Shown: positions 39,629 to 50,790 of the stretch, piece after piece
Layout of the letters: each line of letters opens with the position of its first letter
Position numbering within the stretch: position 1 is the stretch's first letter
NCBI GenBank assembly: GCA_914767715.1
Contig: OU612065.1
Coordinates: 33,294,001 to 33,358,000, forward strand
DNA length: 64,000 nt
Reading direction: 5' to 3'
From: Membranipora membranacea
Lineage: Eukaryota; Bryozoa; Gymnolaemata; Cheilostomatida; Membraniporidae
The notes under the pieces: generated by a model
What the model was told of the DNA's origin: nothing
The model's database searches: none
What the model saw: the letters and a program-made list of their open reading frames with translations, nothing else
Program-made: the position numbers and the translations under genes

Positions 39629-42016
39629 TTACAGCAATGTCTTAATGCACAATATTGCAGGTAACAGTAAATGTGCAATGTATGTACGGGCGGATGCCGC
39701 CCCTCCCCGCCCATTGCCAGCTATCTGTTGAGGATCGTCAGCAACATTTAAGCAGTTCTTGTTACTACTGATCATCTTTCCTTTTGAGCAAATTAATCTG
39801 ACTTCACAATCATCCTTCATAGTCCTGGAATCATATTGGAATGCAATGAACGAGCTTTTCCTGTAACCTCTGATTTATCAAATTCCAGTATGACTCACCT
39901 TACAATACATACATTGCAACCACTGTTACATATTGAGCAATCATTATTTGTGTAAGGCTGTAAGCATTTATCATAGACAAAATGGCATTTATACTGAACA
40001 TTCTGTTAGAAAATCTACTGAAAGTAGCTGTAATAGATAAATTGAGGTCAAGTGTTACAGCATTGGCTTCACTGCCCTTGCTCCTGTCTGTCCAAATTCC
40101 ACTTGAGCAACCAAAACAATTCTTAGAACTTTGCTAACCAGCCAAGTAACTTATGTTTACTGTAGATGCTTCCACTGGCAGCAATAGCATTTGAGTACTG
40201 TAGCTTATGGGCATCATTTTAATACCAGACAAAGTGAGCATAGCCGTAAAAATAGTTTGATGTCTGTATCTCCTAAGTTTCTCAGAAGGTATGACTAAAA
40301 AATCTCAGAGAGCTATCGGGGTGCATCGGATATGAAATTCATGTAGCAGTGTGAGCCTCCCATATTCTTGCCTCTGGCCGTAGCCTGTCTTGACAAGACA
40401 GGCCTCAACGCATCATGATGGTGTTTCTCAAAATTTAACAAATTAAATTTATGGTTTGCTGATTGTGCCCTTTTGCGTATTCCAGGACAATTTAAATTTT
40501 ACGGATTATCAGGATCTGTATGCTGTAATTTGTATTAGTTCATCTTAGCTATCATTTATAGTACCACTTTATTCCTATTCAGGTTAACTGAAAGAATTGG
40601 CCACAATGTTTTTAATTATTCTGTAAACTGAATTTCCCAAAATGTCAAATCAATGTGTATTACATACCTCGTCTCCTGTCCCTCAGTGATCAGTTCCCCC
40701 TGCCATTGACAGTCTGTCTCCTCCTCGTCTGACCCTCCTGAGCCTGGCTTCCCTTTATCTCCTGTCACAGTCTGCTCAGTGGCTCCAGTGCTGTCAGTAT
40801 ACTCTGTCGTATAACTTGTTGGATCTACTTCATCATCAGTTGTACTGGGATACCAGGGTGAAAAACATCCTACACCATCCCAGATCATAACAGAACCAAA
40901 TGAACACTGCATACCTGACTCACAGCGACCAAGCTTTTCCCTGCCAACCGGTACAAAGTATTAGCATGCAGATTGTAAATTTTGTACCTTCATAATTATC
41001 ATGAGGGTGAAATTTTCTGAAACAGTTTCAGATTGACGCTGGTCAAATTTTATTTTGCCAAGTTTTCTACATTTGAGCATGGCTACTGACGCAATTAACC
41101 AAGATCAACAGATCCAAGTTTTAGTTTGAGTCACACCACCCATCAAATGAAATTTTGCTGAAGCTTGCATCAATCCATTAGGAAACCATGTTTGTCTCAT
41201 TAGGCTTGCATACATATGTGAAAATTAGAGTATTATAATGCTTTCCAGACTTTGTAATACCTTGTGATAGGCATGCTTTGGCTCTTGTTTGCAAGCATGC
41301 GGCATGACAACACACCAAATTATGTGCGCCTCTCTATATGACTATTCTAAAGGGACGTTCGCAGGTAATATTAAAATAGCTAAACAAGTCTCCTGTGCTG
41401 TGCTCATACCTTGATATTTCTTCTCCATCATCGTACCAGGTACCATTGTAGAGACACGATGTAGAAGTTGTCGTTTCTGGTGGTAGTGGTGTGGGTGGTA
41501 TCACAGTGGGTGGCCCACCAGTAGTTATTCCGAAACATCCTGCGCCGTCCCACGCTATGATCTGCTCATTGTCACATATCACGCCTGATTTACAGCCATC
41601 AGACTCATTTCTGTAAGGTGTTAGAATTTCATGTTACCGTCGGAAAATTGACTTACGATGTAAATGAATCCACCTGATTGCCACAACAGGTGTTTGCGTT
41701 TATAACTTCAAGGGCAGAAGTCACCTACCTGTTATAGCACCATAGAGTTAGCCCAGTTCAGTAGCTCTCCCTTAGCTATCATACAAAATTAGTAAACTAC
41801 AAACATTCTGGAAACTTAAAAACACCCCGATGTCAAGAGATTGACTATGACCAACCTTTCGATATCAGTTCCGCTGTTATACCATCTCCCATTCCATTGA
41901 CATGAGCCTGGAGGGTGAGGCGGTGATGTCCTCGTTAGAATAGTCTCAGTCTGACCATACACTGATATATATCCTATCAGTGCTACAGCTAGTCTGAGCT
42001 GGTGTGAGCACTTCAT
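39629..42016 (-). CDS. Secreted, probably GPI-anchored protein with three four-cysteine modules
   Basis: Four exons (42016-41856, 41610-41410, 40940-40668, 39824-39629) join in phase to 276 codons. The start is a signal peptide (LRLAVALIGYISVYG). Three modules follow, each C-x-W/Y-x-G...G...R, then C-x5-C, then C, in the first two ending WDGxGCF. Seen: CQWNGRWYNSGTDIER with GCKSGVICDN and WDGAGCF; CLYNGTWYDDGEEISR with RCESGMQCSF and WDGVGCF; and a decayed third CQWQGELITEGQETR with CEVRLICSKG. Thr/Pro-rich spacers lie between modules. Every intron is phase 2 and cuts the same arginine codon inside a module. The C-terminus, GGAAS then a hydrophobic tail LLLPAILCIKTLL, is what a GPI-attachment signal looks like. 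The cysteine and G-x-W/Y pattern recalls a reduced von Willebrand type C module, but I cannot assign a family. Function unknown; an extracellular surface or matrix protein is inferred. Confidence 0.8.
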
Positions 42017-43185
42017 GGTCTCGTGCTGTTCACCTCATTTATGCAGTAACTGGTGTATTACTGTGTAAGTGCGCAGCAGAATAGCGATTGTAATTTCTAT
42101 ACAAACCCAGTGATTATTGAATAAATAATATATCTATTGTTGGTTTTGTCACGTAATCAAACATCAACAGTGATGTCACTGCATAATGTATCGGAACAGG
42201 CAGATCAAGGAGCTATTAAATTCCTCATGCATCAGAAGGTACCAAGAAATAATAATATAATAATATCAGTTTTATTTGCTGATCAAGTCATAAATGACAC
42301 ATAAATGGCACTAAACATGCTTTTAGATTGACCATAAAAGTATATATATATTAGACTGTGCATAAAACAAATATCGAAATAAATCAGGTGAAAATGCATT
42401 CAGTGATCAGTAAAATCAGTCAATCTTTGGTTGGTCGGTCGAATGATCACTAATGAGAGATTAATCTTTCCAAGGCCTCTTCTGCCCTCGGGTTATATGT
42501 CTCATCCTACATCTTTAGTGTATGTAACTGGATTTTTCATATACAAATCGAAACCTTTTAATTATCCATGTCTGTTTATTAGAGCCTATTATGGCCACTT
42601 TTCTGTTCAAAGCAATAAATGTAGCCGCGTGACATGTCTTTGTTTATTCCCTCTGTGAAAATGATCTCTATATACATTTTTTAACCCGTAGGTCTATGTT
42701 GCCCCAGGGGGTCGTCGGACAGGGGGGGGGGGAGTGAGCAAGAATCTGGGGGGCTCAGACTAATGTTGATCAAGTTATTACAATTGGTAGTGAGCAAAGG
42801 CTGCACTTCTTTATGACATTTAACATTTGGCTTTGTGTCTTTCATCGAAGAATTCAACAACGAGAAACTTGCCAATGAGCAGCATAAGTATGGCGAAACT
42901 AGTAGAAAGAGAAAACATTTGATCCATTGAATATATTTCAGACCCCACCCAAATTGAGTAGTTATGCACACATTAAGTGTGAGTGTATGTGCTCTGCGTT
43001 AACATTAGCCTCTTGACAATATAACAGCCCATACATAACAGATAATACAATGATGTTCAAAGTCAGCGTTGTTGCGTAAACAGAGAGATTTGTATTATCC
43101 ATCTAACATCATGTTGGTTTACTGATTGTATACCTTAGACTCGTAAACATATCATAGATTGAGAATAAGAGTATATATATAGATA

Positions 43186-43233
<48 letters not shown>

Positions 43234-43539
43234 ATATGTAGTATTTACATGTTTATGAGCAGTCTAGACTAGGGGACAACGCTTGCAGCTTATCTGTGGA
43301 GGTGAGCTATTCCAAAAGTTTGCGACAGACTCCCTGATCTAACAGACTATCTAATCTAGACAAACCACATGAATATAATGTGTAATAATCTTCCAATTTG
43401 ATATTTCTTCTTCTACTCACACTATAATATTTGACAGAATAGGACCAAATTAACTACAGGCTGTATTTAATTTTGCAATTAGGCGTTTGAACTTTTACAT
43501 TTTAATTTCCAAGTGCTATATTTGTGATAATATGTGATG
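42017..43539. other. Intergenic, with a poly-G repeat and a (TA)n tract
   Basis: No gene is recognised. The part just above 42016 is the 5' flank of the cysteine-module gene. At 42718-42766 a G-run followed by TCTGGGGGGCTCAGAC matches short stretches elsewhere in the window. A TA microsatellite lies at 43172-43231. The left arm of the inverted duplication begins at about 43540. Confidence 0.5.
43172..43231. repeat. (TA)n microsatellite
   Basis: Alternating TA with two interruptions (AGAT, ATGT) in the first 20 bases, then uninterrupted. It lies about 300 bases outside the left arm of the inverted duplication. Such tracts can extrude as cruciforms and promote rearrangement. Confidence 0.95.
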
Positions 43540-43734
43540 GATGTGATAATTGTGATATGTGTGGCCTGGTGATATTGGTGGTACTTTTCTATTTCATAAT
43601 TAGCCTCTGATAAACAATCCGATGTTTGATTTTTTTACAGTGCACTGTATTCAGCAAATAATTATGATAGAAAATAACAACAGGAAATACTGTCAGTGAT
43701 CGGATAGAGTGTCAGTCCAAAACCATTTGTGATG

Positions 43735-43740
43735 TTTATT
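43735..43740 (-). terminator. Poly(A) signal of Gly/Tyr peptide copy 1
   Basis: AATAAA on the minus strand lies about 27 bases after the TAA of copy 1. The same signal is found at the matching place in copy 2. Confidence 0.75.
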
Positions 43741-43767
43741 CCCAGTGAGCAGGACATGGTGTTCTAC

Positions 43768-44935
43768 TTAATAGTATTCTGAAACATAAAATTAATGTGT
43801 TATAGTAATGGCGTCAATGAATTTTGACAAGACCTGAATGGTTTGATAAATAATTTGAAACTATTGTTTCAATAAAAACTTTTTTGTTAATTGCGAATTA
43901 CAGTATTCGCTTCAATTACTATGAAAGGGAGTGCGAGAAAATGATCTACTCTTGAATTAATTACTTTGGGGTTCTCAAAACAAACATATAAAACAAATTA
44001 AAAAAATTATTGACGAGTTTTCTTATGCAACCATAGTTACTATTGCCGACTTTCACAAACAGGTATTGTTGGGAGTTGTCTAACTGCTGGTTGATAGGGG
44101 GTAACAACTCTGTAGGTAAAATAATCTGGGCTGAATCAGGGCTTATCATTGGAAAATTTTGTTTGTAAATATTGAGAAATGCTGTCAATTTAGCTCAGCT
44201 CTATTTCAGCTGGTGTATGACCAAGGTAACATGATTACTTAGAGGAATGCAATGCATCAGAACACAGTAAAAACAGGTGACATGATAACCTACGACCATA
44301 TTTTCCAGCTCCATAGTATCCACCTCTACCATATCCATAGTATCTACCTCTATATCCACCATAATAACCTCTACCAGCTACAGCATACCCTCTAATCAAA
44401 GTAAATAATTCCTCTGATTAAATCTCTTGTTCCACCAACAAATAGAGACAATGTTTCTATGTATGTTATCAATAAACTTTTAATCAAATCGAATAGAATT
44501 AATCTTTTATTTATTTCAACTAATGCATGGTACTCATCTGCTTGAGAGCGTAAGGCCATCACTTCATAAAAATCGTTTGATGATGATAGAGATGAAAGAA
44601 AAAAATCTTTTTCATTTTTTGACTGCTAGTATGCTATTTCCAACAATAATCAGCATATTCTGAGAGCGGATGATCATTTCCAAAGTTTGTAAACCTACAT
44701 GATAGGAAAAATCAGTATTGTGGTTATAACTGTGTGTTTAAAAAACTTGTTCAAAACAAAATAATTGTTATGGAGTTGGTTATGGTGTGAGATTTTTTAA
44801 TAATTTTTCTTACCTGCCATATCCACCATAACCTGCAGCATAGCTTCCATAGCCATAAGCTCCATATGCTTTACCAGCAGCCATCACTGAAGCGACGACA
44901 AGGCACAGAGCAACGAGTAAGAAAGTGGTGTTCAT
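43768..44935 (-). CDS. Secreted Gly/Tyr-rich peptide precursor, copy 1
   Basis: Exons 44935-44814, 44391-44294 and 43778-43768 join in phase to 76 codons. Signal peptide MNTTFLLVALCLVVASVMA is followed by a Gly/Tyr/Arg-rich mature part (for example GYGSYAAGYGGYGR and GYYGGYRGRYYGYGRGGYYG) and the end KYGQYY. A non-coding leader exon is implied by the acceptor at the end of TTTCTTTTATTCAG just upstream of the ATG. A TATA box lies at 45231-45240. The composition resembles nematode YGGYG-type NLP/caenacin antimicrobial peptides and also tyrosine-rich structural proteins. Homology to either is not established, so defence or structural roles are only inferences. Differences from copy 2 are few: Ser for Gly in exon 1, and Gly for Arg and Ala in exon 2. 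The signal peptide and Gly/Tyr composition are preserved. Confidence 0.85.
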
Positions 44936-45230
44936 CTTGACTGTGAGGATTTCTATCTGAATAAAAGAAAGAAAGACTTAGTGCTCAATAGAAAGCATAC
45001 GTCTGAATAGTATACACATATGTATGAAATTATTGAGTATATGTCAAAAAAATTCAATCCATGTCAATGTCATCAAATGCAATGAACTAATTATAAAAAT
45101 GTTTCCGAGTGTTGCAGCAGTGTTAGGTGATAAAAAAATAAAATCTCAGAATTTGAAATAACTCTTTATATTCAACTGACCTTCTTGTGTAAAGAAAAAA
45201 GCAAACTGAATTCTCAGAGCTCGTCAGGCT

Positions 45231-45240
45231 GCTTATATAG
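45231..45240 (-). promoter_or_regulatory. TATA box of Gly/Tyr peptide copy 1
   Basis: CTATATAAGC on the minus strand is the mirror of the copy 2 box. It lies about 300 bases above the ATG, with a short leader exon (TCAGTTTGC...AAGAAG, then GTCAGT donor) and leader intron between. Confidence 0.75.
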
Positions 45241-46419
45241 CAAAGTTTCAAGAATTAATCACAGTGTAAGACATATTATTATTTCTGTAGCTGGTTGCTG
45301 GAACCAAAAATATCTCTTTAAAAATTATTGTTGTTGCTGGAACTGCCAAAATTGACTTACATCGTCATTATAATTTTTTAGAGCAAATAATCTTTTTGCT
45401 GAGCGTTTCTCTGGTATTATTGCTGTGCGAGAGTTATATAATAAGAATTTCCTAGAACAAAGACTATTCCACAACGTACTGTGTTATCAACCCACCAGTC
45501 ATGACATTACAGATTGACGATGCACTATTGTTATTTTACTTATTACATTCTCTATAATAGTGTGCGTCAAACCTTCCTATCAGCAGCGGAGTCTTCACAA
45601 CTGCTACTTTCGGGCCACATTCTTAATCAAGTCTGCTTGCAGACTACTTGACCGGAATACGCGATAGGTTTCCTGCTTGATGAAGCAATTCTTGTTCGGG
45701 AAGCTTTCAACTTGTGGTTGTGCAGCTTTTGCAATAAACTCAAGTATAATTGGTAGTCTATATATATCTGACACCAGACATCACAAAAAAGTAGTAGACA
45801 AGAGCAAGCTTCAATTCTACTTGACCAGAATGCATGGCGTTGTTTTCTTGTCATCTCATATATATCTATAATAACCCACTCTATACACATATTATATTTA
45901 GACAGACAATGTTTTCCATAACCCACCAAACAATGGAACACATGCAGGAAAAAAACATGGTACGCAATGACATAAAATTGGGGAGTGGAAAAATTATTAT
46001 TGAGGGCCATCAAATTGAGAATTAGATTGGTCAATAACAGTATGAAAAAGAAAAGTAAAGCTTCACAAATCAATATCAAAATTTTTGCGCAAAATGTCAT
46101 ATTAGGAGATAACCCAAAAAAGAAATTATACGACAAAATTTAATAATTATATTACTCAAAGCTATATCAACCAGGAAATATAATGTTATGGTGTGAGATA
46201 TAGATCATGAGGTTATATGAGATGAGATGTTTTCTTGGACAAATAAGACATTTTTTTCCAACTTATTTTCAGCCTAGCTTTTGCTCATCAGGTATACTAA
46301 TTTTGACTGAGCTGCATATTTAACGATCAGAGAGGCAAGACGTTAATAGTTAAATAAGAAAGCAACAAACTGGGGAGTTCAACAAATATGTCTTTATGTT
46401 TCTGAGAGAATCTCATCCT

Positions 46420-46835
46420 GCCCTGTCACAGTTAGAAGGCTTTGATTGTTATTGTAGACAGGATTGTAGGCGGAGTCTGTGTGAGCAATGAACTGGTTTA
46501 GTTCATTGGTGTGAACCAACTTCAGGAAGAGGGAGGGGTCAAGAGATACCACAGAGAGATTTAATCAAGGATAAACACAGGAAGTCACCGGCAGACATGA
46601 GTGTTGTTTGGATGTTTTCTGCCAATAAACTAGTATATAATGATTATGTGATTGATAAAGATGTATTTATCACGTGATTTAATTTTTGAGCAACTGGAAG
46701 GAAGTTCTGGAGTGTGTTCTTCCTGACTGTCAATCCCTCTGACTTCACAGACAATAGATAATACTTGTATTCTTCAGCGGTTAATGTAGGCTTTTGTGAT
46801 GTAATTTGAATTGTGGACTAGCCTAATGACCTATA
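46420..46835. repeat. Dispersed repeat, copy A (in the left arm)
   Basis: A block beginning TCCTGCCCTGTCACAGTTAG and containing GAGGGAGGGGTCAAGA and GGAAGGAAGTTCTGGA recurs as copy B (about 46925-47300, same orientation), as its arm mirror (about 47655-48110), and in reverse at about 52925-53290. It is a local repeat family of about 400 bases. Confidence 0.7.
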
Positions 46836-46924
46836 GCTAGACAAATGGGATGTTTTCAAGAAGAGGTTTGTTCTCTAAAGTTTTATAGTTAAAGTTTCAT
46901 CCAATATCAATCACATCAATCAGC

Positions 46925-47300
46925 ATCCTGCCATGTCACAGTTAAAAGGCTTAAATGGTTATGGTACAGGGTGGTGGGTGGAGTATGTGTTAGCCAATCA
47001 CAGGAAGAAGGAGGGTCAAGATAATATATCACAGAGATATTTGTTCAAGGGGATACAACTGGTAGCCGAGTGTGTTGATCAAATGTTTTTGCCAACAAAC
47101 AAGAAATCAATGAAGTGTTTTTAATTGTTGATTTAATGGAAGGAGGTTCTGGATTGAGTTCTTCCTGACTTTCAACCCCTCCGGCTTCACAAAAGCTAGA
47201 CAATAATTATATACTTCTGATGTTAGTGAAGTTGTTTTTCTGTGATGTAGGATTTGAGAATTTTTTATTGCTAAATAAATATTGGATATCATTCCACACA
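46925..47300. repeat. Dispersed repeat, copy B (spacer of the inverted duplication)
   Basis: This is a diverged direct repeat of copy A lying in the spacer between the two arms. The shared landmarks are CATCCTGCCATGTCACAGTT at the start and GGAAGGAGGTTCTGGA towards the end. A minus-strand frame (47328-47107) resembles the plus-strand frames of the other copies around TSE-Y and PEGL-VRKN. The A/B tandem pair next to the arm junction may have seeded the inversion. Confidence 0.65.
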
Positions 47301-49277
47301 GTATGTAAAAACCGTACCTTACCTTCAAAATAAATACTATTGTGCCAATTTAAAGACATCGCCACATAAAATGCTATTTTTAAATTATAAAGAGTTCATC
47401 ATCCTTATATTATATTCAATCTTATATTTACTTATTTAAGCACAAATGAATTACAATAATGTTCAAAGATTTGCAAATATACCCAATACCCATGTCCACG
47501 CTCTGTAGTTATCTCTTTTTCATTATATGCTGTTAATAGTAGATTTTGTTGTTTGAGTTTCCATTGAAAAATTTGGAGATCTTTATTAAATTAGCTTTGG
47601 CAAGAGTGATTGATATTGGATGAAACTTTAACTATAAAACTTTAGAGAACAAACCTCTTCTTGAAAACATCCCATTTGTCTCGCTATAGGTCATTAGGTT
47701 GGTCCACAATTCAAATTACATCACAAAAGCCTACATTAACCTCTGAAGAATACAAGTATTATCTATTGTCTGTGAAGTCAGAGGGATTGACAGTCAGGAA
47801 GAACACACTCCAGAACTTCCTTCCAGTTGCTCAAAAATTAAATCACGTGATAAATACATCATTATCAATCACATAATCATTATATACTAGTTTGTTGGCA
47901 GAAAACAGCCAAACAACGCTCATGTCTGCCGGTGACTTCCTGTGTTTATCCTTGATTAAATCTCTCTGTGGTATCTCTTGACCCCTCCCTCTTCCTGAAG
48001 TTGGTTCACACCAATGAACTAAACCAGTTCATTGCTCACACAGACTCCGCCTACAATCCTGTCTACAATAACAATTAAAGCCTTCAACTGTGACAGGGCA
48101 GGATGAGATTCTCTCAGAAACATAAAGACATATTTGTTGAACTCCCCAGTTTGTTGCTTTCTTATTTAACTATTAACGTCTTGCCTCTCTGATCGTTAAA
48201 TATGCAGCTCAGTCAAAATTAGTATACCTGATGAGCAAAAGCTAGGCTGAAAATAAGTTGGAAAAAGATGTCTTATTTGTCCAAGAAAACATCTCATCTC
48301 ATATAACCTCATGATCTATATCTCACACCATAACATTATATTTCCTGGCTGATATAGCTTTGAGTAATATCATTATTAAATTTTGTCGTATAATTTCTTT
48401 TTCGGGTTATCTCCTAATCTGACATTTTGCGCAAAAATTTTGATATTGATTTGTGAAGCTTTACTTTTCTTTTTCATACTGTTATTGACCAATCTAATTC
48501 CCAATTTGATGGTTCTCAAATATAATTTTTCCACTCCCCAATTTTATGTCATTGCGTACCATGTTTTTTTCCTGCATGTGTTCCATTGTTTGGTGGGTTA
48601 TGGAAAACATTGTCTGTCTAAATATAATATGTGTATAGAGTGGGTTATTATAGATATATATGAGATGACAAGAAAACAACGCCATGCATTCTGGTCAAGT
48701 AGAATTGAAGCTTGCTCTTGTCTACTACTTTTTTGTGATGTCTGGTGTCAGATATATATAGACTACCAATTATACTTGAGTTTATTGCAAAAGCTGCACA
48801 ACCACAAGTTGAAAGCTTCCCGAACAAGAATTGCTTCATCAAGCAGGAAACATATCGCGTATTCCGGTCAAGTAGTCTGCAAGCAGACTTGATTAAGAAT
48901 GTGGCCCGAAAGTAGCAATTGTGAAGACTCCGCTGCTGATAGGAAGGTTTGACGCACACTATTATAGAGAATGTAATAAGTAAAATAACAATAGTGCATT
49001 GTCAATCTGTAATGTCATGACTGGTGGGTTGATAACAGTACAGTACGTTGTGGAATAGTCTTTGTTCTAGGAAATTCTTATTATATAACTCGCACAGCAA
49101 TAATACCAGAGAAACGCTCAGCAAAAAGATTATTTGCTCTAAAAAATTATAATGACGATGTAAGTCAATTTTGGCAGTTCCAGCAACAACAATAATTTAA
49201 AGAGACATTTTTGGTTTCAGCAACCAGCTACAGAAATAATAATATGTCTTACACTGTGATTAATTCTTGAAATTTTG

Positions 49278-49288
49278 CTATATAAGCA
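49278..49288 (+). promoter_or_regulatory. TATA box of Gly/Tyr peptide copy 2
   Basis: GCTATATAAGC at this position is followed by the leader exon start near CTCTGAGAATTCAGTTTGC, a donor at AAGAAG/GTCAGT near 49335, and the leader-intron acceptor ending at 49560. A similar block exists in the decayed third copy near 55046, where the box reads CATAAAAGC. Confidence 0.75.
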
Positions 49289-49581
49289 GCCTGACGAGCT
49301 CTGAGAATTCAGTTTGCTTTTTCTTTACACAAGAAGGTCAGTTGAATATAAAGAGTTATTTCAAATTCTGAGAATTTATTTTTTTATCACCTAACACTGC
49401 GGCAAAACTCGGAAACATTGTTATAATTAGTTCATTGCATTTGATGACATTGACATTGATTGACTTTTTTTGACATATACTCAATAATTTCATACATATG
49501 TGTTTACTATTCAGACGTATGCTTTCTATTGAGCACTAAGTCTTTCTTTCTTTTATTCAGATAGAAATCCTCACAGTCAAG

Positions 49582-50536
49582 ATGAACACCACTTTCTTAC
49601 TCGTTGCTCTGTGCCTTGTCGTTGCTTCAGTGATGGCTGCTGGTAAAGCATATGGAGCTTATGGCTATGGAGGCTATGCTGCAGGTTATGGTGGATATGG
49701 CAGGTAAGAAAAATTATTAAAAAATCTCACACCATAATCATCTCCATAACAATTATTTTATTTTAACAAGTTTTTTAAACACACAGTTATAACCACAATA
49801 CTGATTTTTCCTATCATGTAGGTTAACAAACTTTGGAAATGATCATCCGCTCTCAGAATATGCTGATTATTGTTAAAAATAGCATACTAGCAGTCAAAAA
49901 ATGAAAAAGATTTTTTTCTTTCATTTCCATCATCATCAAACGATTATTATGAAGTGATGGCCTTATGTTCTCAAGCAGATGAGTACCATGCATTAGTTGA
50001 AATAAATAAAACATTAATGCTATTCGATTTAATTAATAGTTTATTGATAACATACATAGAAACATTGTCTCTATTAATTGTTGGTGTGTAATAAGAGATT
50101 TAATCAGAGGAATTATTTACCTTGATTAGACGGTATGCTGTAGCTGGTAGAGCTTATTATGGTGGATATAGAGGTAGATACTATGGATATGGTAGAGGTG
50201 GATACTATGGAGCTGGAAAATATGGTCGTAAGTTATCAGTCACATGGTCCTTAACCCCTATTAGCCAGCGGTTAGACAACTCCAACAATAACTGTTTGTG
50301 GAACCAGGGAGGGTTAAACAATCTAATCATCAAATGTGGATGTGAAAGAACAAGTTATCAATCATTTTTTCAAATTATTTCAACGCAAGAGTTGAAATGA
50401 TATTTAAAATGATTGATAACTTGTAGAGTTTCACAAAAGTCCGGTTTTATATTTATTTGGGTTTTGATAAACTGAGAGTAATTTATTCAAGACTATTGAC
50501 ATGGACAATATTTTTTATATTGCAGAATACTACTAG
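49582..50536 (+). CDS. Secreted Gly/Tyr-rich peptide precursor, copy 2
   Basis: Exons 49582-49703, 50130-50227 and 50526-50536 encode 76 residues, with splice phases 2 and 1 exactly as in copy 1. Signal peptide MNTTFLLVALCLVVASVMA; mature part with YGGYAAGYGGYGRR, AYYGGYRGRYYGYGRGG and the end KYGQYY. The intron after codon 40 lies within an arginine codon, and reading across gives GYGRR. That is a Gly plus dibasic site of the kind used for prohormone cleavage and C-terminal amidation; copy 1 has GRG instead. The last coding exon is only 11 bases (two Tyr codons and part of a Gln codon). Function unproven; antimicrobial or structural peptide are the two best guesses. Confidence 0.87.
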
Positions 50537-50563
50537 ATAGAACACCTTGTTCGACTCACTCGG

Positions 50564-50569
50564 AATAAA
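50564..50569 (+). terminator. Poly(A) signal of Gly/Tyr peptide copy 2
   Basis: AATAAA lies 28 bases after the TAG stop of copy 2, at the same place as in copy 1. Confidence 0.75.
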
Positions 50570-50790
50570 CATCACTAATGGCTTTGGACTGACACTCTAT
50601 CCGATCACTGACAGTATAAGCTGTTGTTATTTGTTATCATAATTATTTGCTGAATACAGCGCACTGTAAAAAAATCAAACATCAGTTTGTTCATCAGAGG
50701 CTTCCATTGTGAAATTGAAAAATGTCACACTTATCACGAATATTGCAGCTATCACAAATATCACACAAATCACACAAAGCACACAGGGCT

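Larger units (their letters stand above)
43540..46914. repeat. Left arm of a large inverted duplication
   Basis: Read in reverse complement, this arm matches about 47600-50790 along its length, including the Gly/Tyr-peptide gene, its promoter and more than 1.5 kb of upstream DNA. In one 510-base stretch (45627-46136 against 48383-48892) I count eight differences, about 98 percent identity. The outer end, beyond the peptide gene's last exon, is less similar and fades near 43540. The inner end is sharp near 46914. The 510-base stretch is open for 169 codons in both arms, but seven of the eight differences change the amino acid, so it is probably not a gene. Confidence 0.85.
47600..50790. repeat. 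Right arm of the large inverted duplication
   Basis: Reverse-complement partner of 43540-46914. It begins sharply with GTGATTGATATTGGATGAAA near 47607 and carries copy 2 of the Gly/Tyr peptide gene on the plus strand. Similarity declines after the gene's last exon and is lost near 50790 among TCACA repeats. About 690 bases of spacer separate the arms. Confidence 0.85.
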
